Below, piece after piece: positions 1 to 7,257 of a DNA stretch of 18,684 bases. The notes below the pieces were generated by a model that saw nothing but the letters and a program-made list of their open reading frames with translations, was not told the DNA's origin and ran no database searches. Positions within the stretch are counted from its first letter, which is position 1. Every line of letters starts with the position of its first letter. The stretch is from an uncultured Polaromonas sp. GTDB lineage: Bacteria; Pseudomonadota; Gammaproteobacteria; Burkholderiales; Burkholderiaceae. A program made the translations under genes and the position numbers. The stretch is from the NCBI GenBank assembly GCA_946479075.1, contig CAMLDT010000050.1:1-18684 (forward strand). The letters are read 5' to 3'.

Positions 1-120
1 CGCCCTGCGGGCTGCGGTGCGAGCTTGCTTGGGAACGGCCCGGCGCGGCGCTCATTGGAGTACCTTCGCCCTGCGGGCTGCGGTGCGAGCTTGCTTGGGA
101 ACGGCCCGGCGCGGCGCTCA
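1..120. repeat. Tandem repeat with a 66-bp period, two visible copies
   Basis: Bases 1-54 and 67-120 are identical, and bases 55-66 complete the unit. The period of 66 is a multiple of three. Read on the minus strand, each unit is an open frame of 22 codons that starts with ATG and carries AAGG before the next ATG. The array touches the left edge, so more copies may lie outside. The absence of any difference between copies suggests a recent duplication or ongoing homogenisation. Confidence 0.95.
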
Positions 121-121
121 T
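1..121 (-). CDS. Start of a gene running off the left edge, probably the ABC permease of the BMP-type transporter (partial)
   Basis: An ATG at 121-119 overlaps the TGA of the ATPase gene as ATGA, and AGGAG lies eight bases before it. The frame is open for 40 codons to the window edge. The visible protein is low in complexity: a 22-residue unit starting MSAAPGRSQ and ending EGTP, then a second copy cut by the edge. The second copy begins with its own ATG at 55-53, preceded by AAGG at a seven-base spacing, so either start could be used. No membrane segment is reached yet. The permease call is inference from the usual order of such operons (binding protein, double ATPase, two permeases). The alternative is that the overlap is accidental and this is a non-coding repeat after the ATPase gene. 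Confidence 0.5.
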   Translation of the reverse strand, partial: MSAAPGRSQASSHRSPQGEGTPMSAAPGRSQASSHRSPQG

Positions 122-1713
122 GCCGTTTGCTCCTGTTGACCCGCCATCCAGGCGCCAATGCGTTCCCGCTCGGACCTGTCGGCCCGGCAGATGCCCATGA
201 TGCGGCCCCGGTACAGCACCACCACGCGATGCGCCACCGAAAGCAGTTCATCGAGTTCGGACGAGATCAGCAACACGCCCACGCCACGCGCTGCCACCGC
301 GCGGATGTGGTTGTAGATGGCTTCGACCGCCCCCACGTCCAGGCCGCGCGTGGGCTGTGCGGCCAGCAGGAAACGCAGGCCATCGAGCGTGAGCTCACGT
401 GCCAGCACCGCCTTCTGCTGGTTGCCGCCGGAGAGTCCCCCGAAGGCCACGTCGGGGCTGGCGGCGCGCACGTCGAAGCGGGCCATCAACTCCTGCGCCG
501 CTCGGCGCAGTGCCGCTCGGTCCAGCAGGCCGAAGCGGCGAAAGCGGTTGAGCCGGTCCAGCATCATGTTTTCGGCGACGCTCATGCCGGTCACGCAAGC
601 CAGCGCATGGCGGTCTTCCGGCACCACGCCGCACCCGGCTTGCGTGAGCACGCGCGGCGGCTGCCCGGTCATTCCGGCACCGTTCAGGAAGAAACGTCCT
701 TCGGTGGGCGTGCGCATGCCCGACAGCACGGCGCCCAGTTCACTCTGTCCATTGCCTTCCACGCCGGCCACCGCCACGATTTCACCGGGCGCCACCATCA
801 GCGTGAACTGGTCAAGCCGCAACACACCGTCGGCGTCGCGCACGGTCAGGCCATCGGCCATCAGCGCCGGTTCACGCTCCGGCGAGCCCGGCCTGGTGGA
901 GGAAACAGGCGCGCTGACGAGCGGCGCTTCGGACATGTCCGCGAGGTCGCGCTGGATCATGGCGCGCACCAGCAAGTCGATGTCACGCGTGGGCGCATCG
1001 GACCGCGCGGCCACGCGCCCACCGCGCAGCACGGTGGCACGCCGGGCCACCTGGCGGATCTCGGCCAGCTTGTGCGTGACCAGTGCCACGCCGCAGCCCT
1101 GCGCGGCCACACGCTCGCACACGGCCAGCAGCGCCGCGATCTCGGCCGGCAGCAGCACCGCCGTGGGTTCATCCAGCACCAGCAGGCGCGGCTCGCGGAT
1201 CAGGCACTTCACGATCTCGACGCGCTGGCGTTCGCCGACCGACAGGTCCTGCACCAGCGCCCAGGGGTCAAGCGCGAGGCCGTAGCGTTCCCGCATGGTG
1301 TCGAGCTTGGCAGCCCAGGCCTTGCGGTCGAGCACGCCGCTGGCCTGGCCAAGCAGCAGGTTATCGACCACGCTGAGATCAGGCACCAGGCTGAAATGCT
1401 GGTGCACCATGGCGATGCCGCGCGAGAGCGCCTCGGCCGGCGAGCGCGGATGCCAGGGCTGGCCGTTCAGGTGCATGCTGCCGGCATCGGGCGCATGCAC
1501 GCCGAACACCAGATTGCACAGGGTGGACTTGCCCGCGCCGTTCTCGCCCAGCAGGCAGTGCACCTCGCCGGGCCAGAGATCGAGCGACACGTCCTGCAGC
1601 GCCTGCAGCGAGCCAAAGCGCTTGGACAGGCCTTCGATGCGCAGCAGCGGCCCGGTCGCCGGCACCACCGCAGCACCCGCCGTGCCCACTTCCGTGTCTG
1701 GCTTCGCACGCAT
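118..1713 (-). CDS. Double-domain ABC transporter ATPase of the BMP/nucleoside or simple-sugar type
   Basis: This 531-residue cytoplasmic protein would power uptake of the ligand caught by the neighbouring BMP protein. It has two ABC modules. The first has Walker A GENGAGKST at 56-64, signature LSVGERQRVE near 157 and Walker B LLVLDEPTA near 177. The second has a degenerate P-loop (GVEGNGQSEL near 317), signature LSGGNQQK near 427 and the AAQPTRGLDV motif near 451. That strong-first, weak-second pattern is normal for RbsA/YufO-like ATPases. The start at ATG 1713 is chosen because GGAGGG lies shortly before it and it follows the upstream stop by five bases; a longer reading would run through the binding-protein gene. 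Its stop overlaps the ATG of the next gene. The ligand cannot be told from the ATPase. Confidence 0.9.
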   Translation of the reverse strand: MRAKPDTEVGTAGAAVVPATGPLLRIEGLSKRFGSLQALQDVSLDLWPGEVHCLLGENGAGKSTLCNLVFGVHAPDAGSMHLNGQPWHPRSPAEALSRGIAMVHQHFSLVPDLSVVDNLLLGQASGVLDRKAWAAKLDTMRERYGLALDPWALVQDLSVGERQRVEIVKCLIREPRLLVLDEPTAVLLPAEIAALLAVCERVAAQGCGVALVTHKLAEIRQVARRATVLRGGRVAARSDAPTRDIDLLVRAMIQRDLADMSEAPLVSAPVSSTRPGSPEREPALMADGLTVRDADGVLRLDQFTLMVAPGEIVAVAGVEGNGQSELGAVLSGMRTPTEGRFFLNGAGMTGQPPRVLTQAGCGVVPEDRHALACVTGMSVAENMMLDRLNRFRRFGLLDRAALRRAAQELMARFDVRAASPDVAFGGLSGGNQQKAVLARELTLDGLRFLLAAQPTRGLDVGAVEAIYNHIRAVAARGVGVLLISSELDELLSVAHRVVVLYRGRIMGICRADRSERERIGAWMAGQQEQTA

Positions 1714-1718
1714 GGGGA

Positions 1719-2720
1719 TCAGCCCTCCAGCACCTTGATCTTGCCGCTGAGGATGTCCTTCTTGATGTCTTCCAGCTTTTTCTTCACGTCCGGCGTCGCG
1801 CCGCACACCACCATGTCCGATGCCCTGGCGCCCATGGCCAGGCCAAAGGGCTTGTAGCCCGCCTTCCAGGTGCCCTTCACGGCCTCGTCAATGGCGTACT
1901 GCACCTGGTAGCCCACACCGGTGATGCTGTAGGCGGGGTACAGGGGATCGGTGCCGCAACGGTCGGTGTAGCTGCCCACCACCTTGGTGCCTTTTTCCTT
2001 TGCCGCCTGCTCCATGCCGCGCAAGCCGAGGTTGAGGATGTGGTAGTGCACGTCGGCGCCCTGGGCAATGGCCGCCAGCGTGGCTTCCTTGGCCTTCGCG
2101 ACGTTGTCGAAGTCGCCGGTGTAGTTTTCGAAGTACTTGATCTTCGGATTGACGAACTTCGCACCGTTGCCGAACTCCTTGCCGGCGTTCACGATGGACG
2201 GAATCTCCATGCCGCCGACATAACTCACGGCGCCATTCTTCGACAGCATCGCCGCCGCCGCGCCGGCCACGAAGGCAATCTCGGCCTGCTTCACGTCATA
2301 ACCCGCGACATTGGGCATGTCTTCGGCCTTGTTTCCGCCGACGATTGAAAAGCGGGTGTTGGGAAAGCGCTTGGCCACCTTCATCACCGCCGCCTGCGTC
2401 TGGCCGCCCACACCGATCACCAGCTTGTTCTTGCTGGCAAGGTTGGTCAGCGCCTGCTCCATGTCGGCGTAGTTGATGTTCTCGATCATCTGCACCTTGA
2501 CCTTGTCGCCATGCGCCTTCTGCGCCGCCACCAGGCCGTCGTAACCCGACTCCATCCAGCCCTTGTCGGACTTGGAGCCCGGGATCAGGATGCCGACGGC
2601 CAGCGGGTCGGCCGCCTGGGCCAACGGCGTCAGCGCACCGCCCGACACCAGCAGTGCGGCTGCGGCGGTGCCGAGCGCCAACGCGCGGCGCGAAGAAGAA
2701 ATGGAGGACAGGGGTTTCAT
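1719..2720 (-). CDS. BMP-family (PnrA-like) periplasmic substrate-binding protein
   Basis: This 333-residue protein is the ligand-binding part of the transporter. The N-terminus (MKPLSSISSSRRALALG, then an Ala/Leu-rich core ending AQA-ADP near residue 36) is a signal peptide; the paired arginines make Tat export possible, but Sec is as likely. The mature part has typical BMP features: GILIPGSKSDKGW near the start, IGVGGQTQAAV, SYVGGMEIP, and a C-terminal VGYQVQYAIDEAVKG segment. BMP proteins bind nucleosides, nucleobases or other small polar compounds; here the neighbours suggest a nitrogen-rich ligand, which is inference. ATG 2720 is preferred because GAAAGG lies just upstream and the signal peptide starts there. 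It leads the leftward operon and has a sigma-54-type promoter about 60-75 bases upstream. Confidence 0.9.
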   Translation of the reverse strand: MKPLSSISSSRRALALGTAAAALLVSGGALTPLAQAADPLAVGILIPGSKSDKGWMESGYDGLVAAQKAHGDKVKVQMIENINYADMEQALTNLASKNKLVIGVGGQTQAAVMKVAKRFPNTRFSIVGGNKAEDMPNVAGYDVKQAEIAFVAGAAAAMLSKNGAVSYVGGMEIPSIVNAGKEFGNGAKFVNPKIKYFENYTGDFDNVAKAKEATLAAIAQGADVHYHILNLGLRGMEQAAKEKGTKVVGSYTDRCGTDPLYPAYSITGVGYQVQYAIDEAVKGTWKAGYKPFGLAMGARASDMVVCGATPDVKKKLEDIKKDILSGKIKVLEG

Positions 2721-2749
2721 GGCATGCCTTTCGCTTGGGTGGAAGAGGA

Positions 2750-2769
2750 AAGTAAATAATTGATTACTT
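2750..2769. promoter_or_regulatory. 20-bp AT-rich palindrome just after the predicted BMP-operon transcription start
   Basis: The sequence has the form AAGTAA-nn-AATT-nn-TTACTT, a symmetric palindrome with two mismatched pairs per half. It stands out in GC-rich surroundings. With the sigma-54 promoter at 2783-2797 the transcript would begin near 2771, so the palindrome covers about +2 to +21. It could be an operator or a weak leader hairpin. The TetR encoded nearby is a possible binder, but nothing in the sequence proves it. Confidence 0.4.
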
Positions 2770-2782
2770 ACTACGATGTCAC

Positions 2783-2797
2783 GCAATAACGGTGCCA
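2783..2797 (-). promoter_or_regulatory. Sigma-54 promoter for the BMP transporter operon
   Basis: On the minus strand the sequence reads TGGCAC-CGTTA-TTGC, an exact match to the TGGCAC-N5-TTGC core with the required GG-to-GC spacing. Transcription would start near 2771, giving a leader of about 50 bases before ATG 2720. Sigma-54 control usually means nitrogen regulation through NtrC or a dedicated activator, which fits the gene content. Confidence 0.75.
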
Positions 2798-2803
2798 GCG
2801 TTC

Positions 2804-2818
2804 AGGCCGGATTTTTGC
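2804..2818 (+). promoter_or_regulatory. Weaker sigma-54-like promoter facing the hydrolase operon
   Basis: The plus strand reads AGGCCG-GATTT-TTGC. The essential GG and GC pairs are correctly spaced and the -12 TTGC is complete, but the -24 element is only a partial match. It lies six bases from the leftward sigma-54 promoter in back-to-back arrangement. Transcription would begin near 2830, inside the inverted repeat, with a leader of about 80 bases to ATG 2912. Confidence 0.45.
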
Positions 2819-2820
2819 CC

Positions 2821-2858
2821 CAGATGGGTGCGCCCAAATCGATGGGCGCACCAGTCTG
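2821..2858. promoter_or_regulatory. Strong inverted repeat in the divergent promoter region, candidate operator or activator site
   Basis: Bases 2827-2836 (GGTGCGCCCA) and 2843-2852 (TGGGCGCACC) are a perfect ten-base inverted repeat around AATCGA. Outside two mismatched pairs, CAGA at 2821 pairs with TCTG at 2855-2858, extending the symmetry to 38 bases. It covers the predicted start of the rightward transcript and is centred about 69 bases upstream of the leftward one. It could be the TetR operator, an enhancer site for a sigma-54 activator, or a leader hairpin. No T-tract follows, so it is not a typical terminator. Confidence 0.6.
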
Positions 2859-2911
2859 TGGCGAAGTCTCTCCCGCGCCTCAACCGACCGCTGCACCCAA
2901 CCGGAGCCTTT

Positions 2912-3712
2912 ATGAAACGCCATCCCTACCTGCCCGATGCCCGCACTGCAGGCGCCCTTGGCCTCGGCCATCACTACCACTGGACAGCGACGCGCGATGA
3001 AGTGGACATGGCGATGGCGCCGCCCGCGCCCGTGCGTGCGCGTGTCGAGGCCGCGCCACAGAACGTGGTGCTCGATTTGCGGCGCACCGCCATCGTGGTG
3101 ATCGACCTGCAGAATGACTTTTGCACGAAAGAAGGCTGGGTCGATTCGCTCGGCTTCGACTGCAGTGCCGATCGCGCGCCGATTGAGCCCCTGCAGAAAC
3201 TGCTGCCTGCGCTGCGCACGGCCGGCGTCCCGGTGATCTGGGTGAACTGGAGCAACCGGCCCGACCTGGCCAACATGCCGCCCAACCAGCTTCACCTCTA
3301 CGACAACGGCGGCCAGGGCGTGGGCCTCGGTTACCCGTTGCCCAGCGGCAAAGGCAATGTCCTGGAGAAGGATTCCTGGGCCGCGGCCATCGTCGACGAG
3401 CTCGCACCCGTGCCGGGCGACATTCTCGTGGACAAGTACCGCATCAGCGGCTTTTGGGACACACCGCTGGACAGCATCCTCAAAAACCTCGGCATCAAGA
3501 GCATCCTGTTTGCCGGCTGCAACACCGACCAGTGTGTGCTGCACACCCTGACCGATGCGAATTTCCTCGGTTATGGCTGCGTGATGCTGGAAGACTGCTG
3601 TGCCACCAGCTCGCCGGCCTTCTGCACCGAAGCCACGGTGTGGAATGTGAAGAAATGCTTCGGCTTCGTCACCAGCTCGCAGCAGGTGCTTGACGCGCTG
3701 CCCGTCCGATGA
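2912..3712 (+). CDS. Isochorismatase-fold cysteine hydrolase, like biuret/triuret hydrolase or ureidoacrylate amidohydrolase
   Basis: This 266-residue enzyme probably hydrolyses an amide or ureide bond. The cysteine-hydrolase triad is visible: Asp65 in VIDLQNDF, Lys175 in VDKYRISGF and Cys208 in NTDQC. From memory, the first half (DFC-K-G-VD--G, APIEP, RPDLA) resembles biuret hydrolase BiuH, while the segment around PGDILVDKYRISGFWDTPLDSIL resembles RutB. The substrate is therefore open among biuret, triuret, ureidoacrylate and N-carbamoyl compounds. About 50 residues precede the core, somewhat long for the family. ATG 2912 is chosen because GGAG lies five bases before it. It is first in an operon whose next gene overlaps by ATGA. 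The presence of atzF in the region favours a biuret-like substrate yielding allophanate, which is inference. Confidence 0.85.
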   Translation: MKRHPYLPDARTAGALGLGHHYHWTATRDEVDMAMAPPAPVRARVEAAPQNVVLDLRRTAIVVIDLQNDFCTKEGWVDSLGFDCSADRAPIEPLQKLLPALRTAGVPVIWVNWSNRPDLANMPPNQLHLYDNGGQGVGLGYPLPSGKGNVLEKDSWAAAIVDELAPVPGDILVDKYRISGFWDTPLDSILKNLGIKSILFAGCNTDQCVLHTLTDANFLGYGCVMLEDCCATSSPAFCTEATVWNVKKCFGFVTSSQQVLDALPVR

Positions 3713-4893
3713 TGGATTCATGGGCGTCCCGGGGCTTGGTACCCGGTGTGAGCTGCAGGCGTGAAGCCACGGGCTCGGGCGTGCTCGATGGCCTTCGGCT
3801 CGCGGTGAAGGACCTCATCGACGTGGCCGGCGTACCCACCGGCGCGGGCAACCCCGACTGGGCCTCCAGCCATGCTGCGCCCGAGGCGGATGCCTTCTGT
3901 GTGGCCCGCCTGCGTGCGGCGGGCGCGCGCGTGGTCGGCAAGGCGATCACCGACGAACTCGCCTTCAGCCTCGAAGGCGAGAACGCCTTCCACGGCACGC
4001 CGCGCCATCCCCTGGATGAAGACCGCCTGCCCGGCGGCTCTTCGAGCGGATCGGCCGCTGCCGTGGCCTGGGGCGATGCCGACATCGCACTGGGCACCGA
4101 CACCGGCGGCTCGGTGCGTGTACCGGCGTCGTTCTGCGGCGTGGCGGCCATGCGCCCCACCCACGGCCGCATTTCGCTGGCGGGTGTCGTGCCCTTCGCA
4201 CCGAGCTTCGACACCGTGGGCTGGTTCGCGCGCGACGTGGACGTGCTGTGCGCTGCGGGCCATGTCCTGCTCGGTAGCGCACCCGGCACCCCGCGCCGCC
4301 CGCTGCGGCCCTGTGTGGCGCTGGACGCGCTTGCGCTCGCCGATGCCGAGGTTCGCGAAGCGCTGCTCGCTTGGTCTGCGCCGTACGGCATCAGCGCACC
4401 GCGCGAGGCCTTTGCCGGTGACTGGCGGCCATGGGGTGCGGCGTACACCGCCTTGCAAGGCCATGAAATTGCGCAACAGCTCGGCCCCTGGATCCGCAAA
4501 CAGCGACCGACCTTCGGCGCCAACATCGGGCCGCGGTTTGAAGAGGCATTGGCGCTCGACCCGAAGCAGCAACCGCACTGGCGGGACTGGCGTGATCGGG
4601 CGGCACAGGCCCTGGTGGCAAGCATCGGTCCGGACGAAGCCTGGCTGGTTCCGGCGGCCCCCTGCGTTGCCTTGCATCGCGCGGCCGATGGCAATGAGCG
4701 ATCCCGCTTCTACCTGCACGCACTTGCACTTGGCGCCCTCGCCGGCCACGCCGGCTTGCCCCAGGTCGTGCTGCCGCTCGCCTGCACCCAGGGCCTGCCC
4801 GTGGGCGTATCCTTCATTGCGGCACCGGGCCAGGACGAGCGCCTGCTCGACCTGGCCCGCGCCTTCTGGATTCCTCCCGGGAGTACCCATTGA
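3709..4893 (+). CDS. Amidase-signature family hydrolase
   Basis: This 394-residue protein carries the amidase-signature Ser-cisSer-Lys triad: Lys34 in AVKDLIDVAG, the serines of GGSSSGSAAAV at 111-113 and Ser135 in DTGGSVRVP. It should hydrolyse a carboxamide or carbamoyl compound in the cytoplasm. The short N-terminus and overall look recall AMI1-like amidases, not GatA. It is not an obvious AtzE (1-carboxybiuret hydrolase), since the small AtzG partner has no room between the overlapping neighbours. The ATG overlaps the stop of the cysteine hydrolase (ATGA), and its own TGA overlaps the tetR start, so the three genes are probably translationally coupled. A second ATG follows at once (3712) and could also serve. 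The substrate is unknown; a step next to that of the cysteine hydrolase is a reasonable inference. Confidence 0.85.
   Translation: MMDSWASRGLVPGVSCRREATGSGVLDGLRLAVKDLIDVAGVPTGAGNPDWASSHAAPEADAFCVARLRAAGARVVGKAITDELAFSLEGENAFHGTPRHPLDEDRLPGGSSSGSAAAVAWGDADIALGTDTGGSVRVPASFCGVAAMRPTHGRISLAGVVPFAPSFDTVGWFARDVDVLCAAGHVLLGSAPGTPRRPLRPCVALDALALADAEVREALLAWSAPYGISAPREAFAGDWRPWGAAYTALQGHEIAQQLGPWIRKQRPTFGANIGPRFEEALALDPKQQPHWRDWRDRAAQALVASIGPDEAWLVPAAPCVALHRAADGNERSRFYLHALALGALAGHAGLPQVVLPLACTQGLPVGVSFIAAPGQDERLLDLARAFWIPPGSTH
4879..4883 (+). promoter_or_regulatory. Ribosome binding site that supports the TTG start of tetR
   Basis: GGGAG lies six bases before TTG 4890, inside the last codons of the amidase gene. 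No ATG or GTG is better placed before the helix-turn-helix, so this site decides the start. Confidence 0.6.
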
Positions 4894-5570
4894 CATTCGA
4901 ATCACCTGCCCGCCGAAACGTACCCGACGACGACGCGCCCGGCCCCGCGCGCCGCGACCCGGCCCGCACGCGCGCGCGCTTGCTCGGGGCGGCGGTCACC
5001 GAGTTCGGCGACCACGGTTTCAGCGGCGCGCGCACTGACCGCATCGCGCGCCACGCGGGCACGAACATCCGCATGCTCTACCACTACTTCGGCAGCAAGG
5101 ACGAGCTTTACGTCGCCGTGCTCGAAGCGGTGCTGGCCGACCTGCGCCACGACGAACTGCAGCTTGATGCCGACACCATGGACCCGCTCGAAGGCTTGAT
5201 CTGCATCTTCGATTTCGTGGAAAACCACTTTGCTGCGCACCCGCACCTGCGCAAGCTGCTCGCGTTCGAGAACCTCAACGAAGCGCGCCACCTGGCGATT
5301 TCCACACGCATCCCCGAAATGGCCACACCGGTGCTCAGCCGCATCCGCAAACTGCTGGTACGCGGCGCCGCCAGCGGCACGCTGCGCGCCGGTGTGGACG
5401 CACTGCACCTTTATGTCGCGATGGTCAGCCTGTCCTACTATGGCCGCGCCCATGCCTTCACCCTCTCCCGCATCTTTCACAAGGACCTGCACAAGCCTTC
5501 CTGGCAGAAAACGCACTTGAAGATGGTCCGCCAGATGCTGACGGCCTTCCTAGCCCCCGAGCCCGAGTAG
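4890..5570 (+). CDS. TetR-family transcriptional regulator, TTG start
   Basis: This 226-residue repressor-type protein has an N-terminal helix-turn-helix at about 27-73 (RTRARLLGAAVTEFGDHGFSG, then the recognition region ending MLYHYFGSKDELY), followed by an all-helical ligand domain containing HLRKLLAFENLNEARHL. The C-terminal part differs from what I remember of RutR. It starts with TTG overlapping the amidase TGA (TTGA), which suggests coupled and perhaps low-level translation. As the last gene of the hydrolase operon it is likely autoregulatory, responding to the pathway substrate or product. The palindromes in the divergent region at 2750-2858 are candidate operators. It ends 12 bases from the stop of the convergent ATPase gene. 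Confidence 0.88.
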   Translation: MTFESPARRNVPDDDAPGPARRDPARTRARLLGAAVTEFGDHGFSGARTDRIARHAGTNIRMLYHYFGSKDELYVAVLEAVLADLRHDELQLDADTMDPLEGLICIFDFVENHFAAHPHLRKLLAFENLNEARHLAISTRIPEMATPVLSRIRKLLVRGAASGTLRAGVDALHLYVAMVSLSYYGRAHAFTLSRIFHKDLHKPSWQKTHLKMVRQMLTAFLAPEPE

Positions 5571-5582
5571 GCAGCACCCGCA

Positions 5583-6407
5583 TCACCGCCGCACTTCGCG
5601 CTGGAAGATTTCCAGGCTCAGCTTCTTGGTGCTGATAAAACCCGGCTCCGACAGTGTTTCCACCGTGCGCGGCCGGGCATCGTTGTAGGGCAGGATTTCG
5701 GCGACACGGGTTGGCCGCTTGGTCAGCAGCAGCACCTGGTCAGCCAGGTACACCGCCTCTTCCAGGTCGTGCGAGACCAGCAGCATGGTGGTGCCGGTCT
5801 GCATGAACACCTCCTGCAGTTTTTCGCGGATGAACAGCGTCATCTCGAAGTCGAGGGCTGAAAACGGCTCATCCAGAAACAGCACCTCGGGATTGTTGGC
5901 CAGCGCCCGCATGATGGACGCGGTCTGCTGCTGGCCCCCAGAGAGTTCGTAGGGGTAACGGTTCAGGTCGAACTTCACGTCGAAGGACGCGACCAGCTCG
6001 GCCATGCGGCGGTCCACCTCGGCCTTGGATTTGCCTTCGAGCTTGAGCGGGTAGGCAATGTTGTCGATGGTGCGCATCCATGGGAACATCGCTTCGCGGT
6101 AGTTCTGGAACACGTAGCCGATCTTGGTGTCCTTGAGCGACTTGCCGTCGAACAGGATCTCACCGGCGTCGATGGGCACCAGCCCGGCGATCATGTTGAT
6201 CAGCGTGGACTTGCCGCAGCCGTTGGGACCGAACACCGAAACAATCTTGTGCTTGGGGATGTCGAGGTGGAAGTCCTCGTACAGCGGCCAACCGGCGAAA
6301 TACTTGGTCAGGCCGCGGATGGTGATGTGCGTGCCGGCCGGGCCGGGCCTGAATTCAGGCACCGGCACATCGGCGTCGTACACGGGGGCGTTCACAGCGC
6401 TGTTCAT
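5583..6407 (-). CDS. ABC transporter ATPase of the taurine/nitrate/sulfonate type
   Basis: This 274-residue protein is a single ABC module of the SsuB/TauB class that drives uptake through the adjacent permease. Visible motifs are Walker A GPNGCGKST at 60-68, a Q-loop in YVFQNYREAMFPW, signature LSGGQQ at 155-160, Walker B VLFLDEP near 175 and switch His213 in VSHDLEEA. It has about 25 extra residues before the ABC core. Its ATG overlaps the permease stop (ATGA), and GGAGCGGAAG precedes it. It is the last gene of the atzF operon and converges on tetR with no recognisable terminator between them. SsuB/TauB-like systems carry many substrates other than sulfonates, including pyrimidine precursors and ureides, so the substrate should be judged from the operon. 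Confidence 0.9.
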   Translation of the reverse strand: MNSAVNAPVYDADVPVPEFRPGPAGTHITIRGLTKYFAGWPLYEDFHLDIPKHKIVSVFGPNGCGKSTLINMIAGLVPIDAGEILFDGKSLKDTKIGYVFQNYREAMFPWMRTIDNIAYPLKLEGKSKAEVDRRMAELVASFDVKFDLNRYPYELSGGQQQTASIMRALANNPEVLFLDEPFSALDFEMTLFIREKLQEVFMQTGTTMLLVSHDLEEAVYLADQVLLLTKRPTRVAEILPYNDARPRTVETLSEPGFISTKKLSLEIFQREVRR

Positions 6408-7252
6408 CTTCCGCTCCAGTGGACAATTTTTCGTTCAATGACCAAAAAGAAAATGTTCAGCGCATAACCCAGCGCACCCGCGGCCAGGATGGACGCGTAC
6501 ATGTCCTTCACGTTCATCACCTGCTGCGAGTTGATGATGCGGTTGCCCAGGCCGCTGTCGGCACCGATGAACATCTCGGCAACAATCACGATCACCAGCG
6601 CCATCGAGACCGCCGAGCGCAGGCCGACAAAACTCGGCTGCAGGCTTTCCCAGACCAGCACATCCTTGAACACCTGCCAGCGCGAGGCGCCCATGACCCT
6701 GGCCGCCATCACGCGCTGCTTGCGTGCGTTGATCACACCGTAGGCACTGTTGAAAATCACAATCAGCAAGGCGCCGAAAGCCGCAATCGCCACCTTGTTG
6801 ATGTCAGACACACCAAAGATCATCAGGAACAGCGGGATCAACGCAGAGGACGGCGTCGAGCGGAAGAAGTCGATCAGGAACTCGACGCTGCGGTAGGCTT
6901 TTTCGTTGCTGCCCAGCAGCACGCCGAGCGGCATGCCAACGGCCGCTGCGATCAGGAAGGCCTGCACGGTGCGCCACACCGTGACCGCAAAGTCCTTGAG
7001 CAGCGGGCCGCCGGCCAGGCCGTGGATCAGCGCGCCCAGCGCGTCCAGCGGCGGCGGCAGCAGGATGGCCTTGATGAAGCCGAGCCGCACTGCCAGATCC
7101 CAGAGGATGAACAGCACCACCGGGCCGATGAAGGGCAGCGCCCGGTCCAGCGCCGGCGTGCGCTGCACTACGGCTGCCGGCGCACCGGCCGGCGGCGCCC
7201 AGGGCTTGGCGGGTGCGGGCGGCACCGCCGCCGGAGGGGAGGTGGTGTTCAT
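6404..7252 (-). CDS. ABC transporter permease of the taurine/nitrate/sulfonate type
   Basis: This 282-residue inner-membrane protein has six predicted membrane spans, at roughly 38-58, 90-113, 124-147, 152-172, 213-230 and 250-272, after a proline-rich cytoplasmic tail of about 35 residues. The ATPase-docking loop is seen at about 183-213 (AARVMGASRWQVFKDVLVW and the following GLR). ATG 7252 is chosen because it lies five bases after the binding-protein stop and precedes the proline-rich tail; a longer reading would overlap that gene heavily. The ribosome binding site is weak (AGG), in keeping with translational coupling. It pairs with the ATPase overlapping its 3' end. Confidence 0.9.
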   Translation of the reverse strand: MNTTSPPAAVPPAPAKPWAPPAGAPAAVVQRTPALDRALPFIGPVVLFILWDLAVRLGFIKAILLPPPLDALGALIHGLAGGPLLKDFAVTVWRTVQAFLIAAAVGMPLGVLLGSNEKAYRSVEFLIDFFRSTPSSALIPLFLMIFGVSDINKVAIAAFGALLIVIFNSAYGVINARKQRVMAARVMGASRWQVFKDVLVWESLQPSFVGLRSAVSMALVIVIVAEMFIGADSGLGNRIINSQQVMNVKDMYASILAAGALGYALNIFFLVIERKIVHWSGR

Positions 7253-7257
7253 CCTGT

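Noticed and set aside
1..120. Tandem repeat first read as a non-coding intergenic repeat
   Set aside because: The period is 22 codons, the minus frame is open, and each copy has an ATG and a ribosome binding site, so coding is more likely.
25..1857. Long plus-strand open frame of 610 codons
   Set aside because: It lies opposite the ATPase gene and shows only the low-complexity His/Arg/Gln-rich content typical of antisense frames in GC-rich DNA.
2912..3712. Firm assignment as rutB of pyrimidine degradation
   Set aside because: None of the other rut genes is nearby and the front half looks more like biuret hydrolase, so no gene symbol was given.
3709..4893. Amidase as AtzE of the cyanurate pathway
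   Set aside because: AtzE needs the small partner AtzG, and both ends of this gene overlap neighbours by four bases, leaving no room for it. No cyanuric acid hydrolase is seen.
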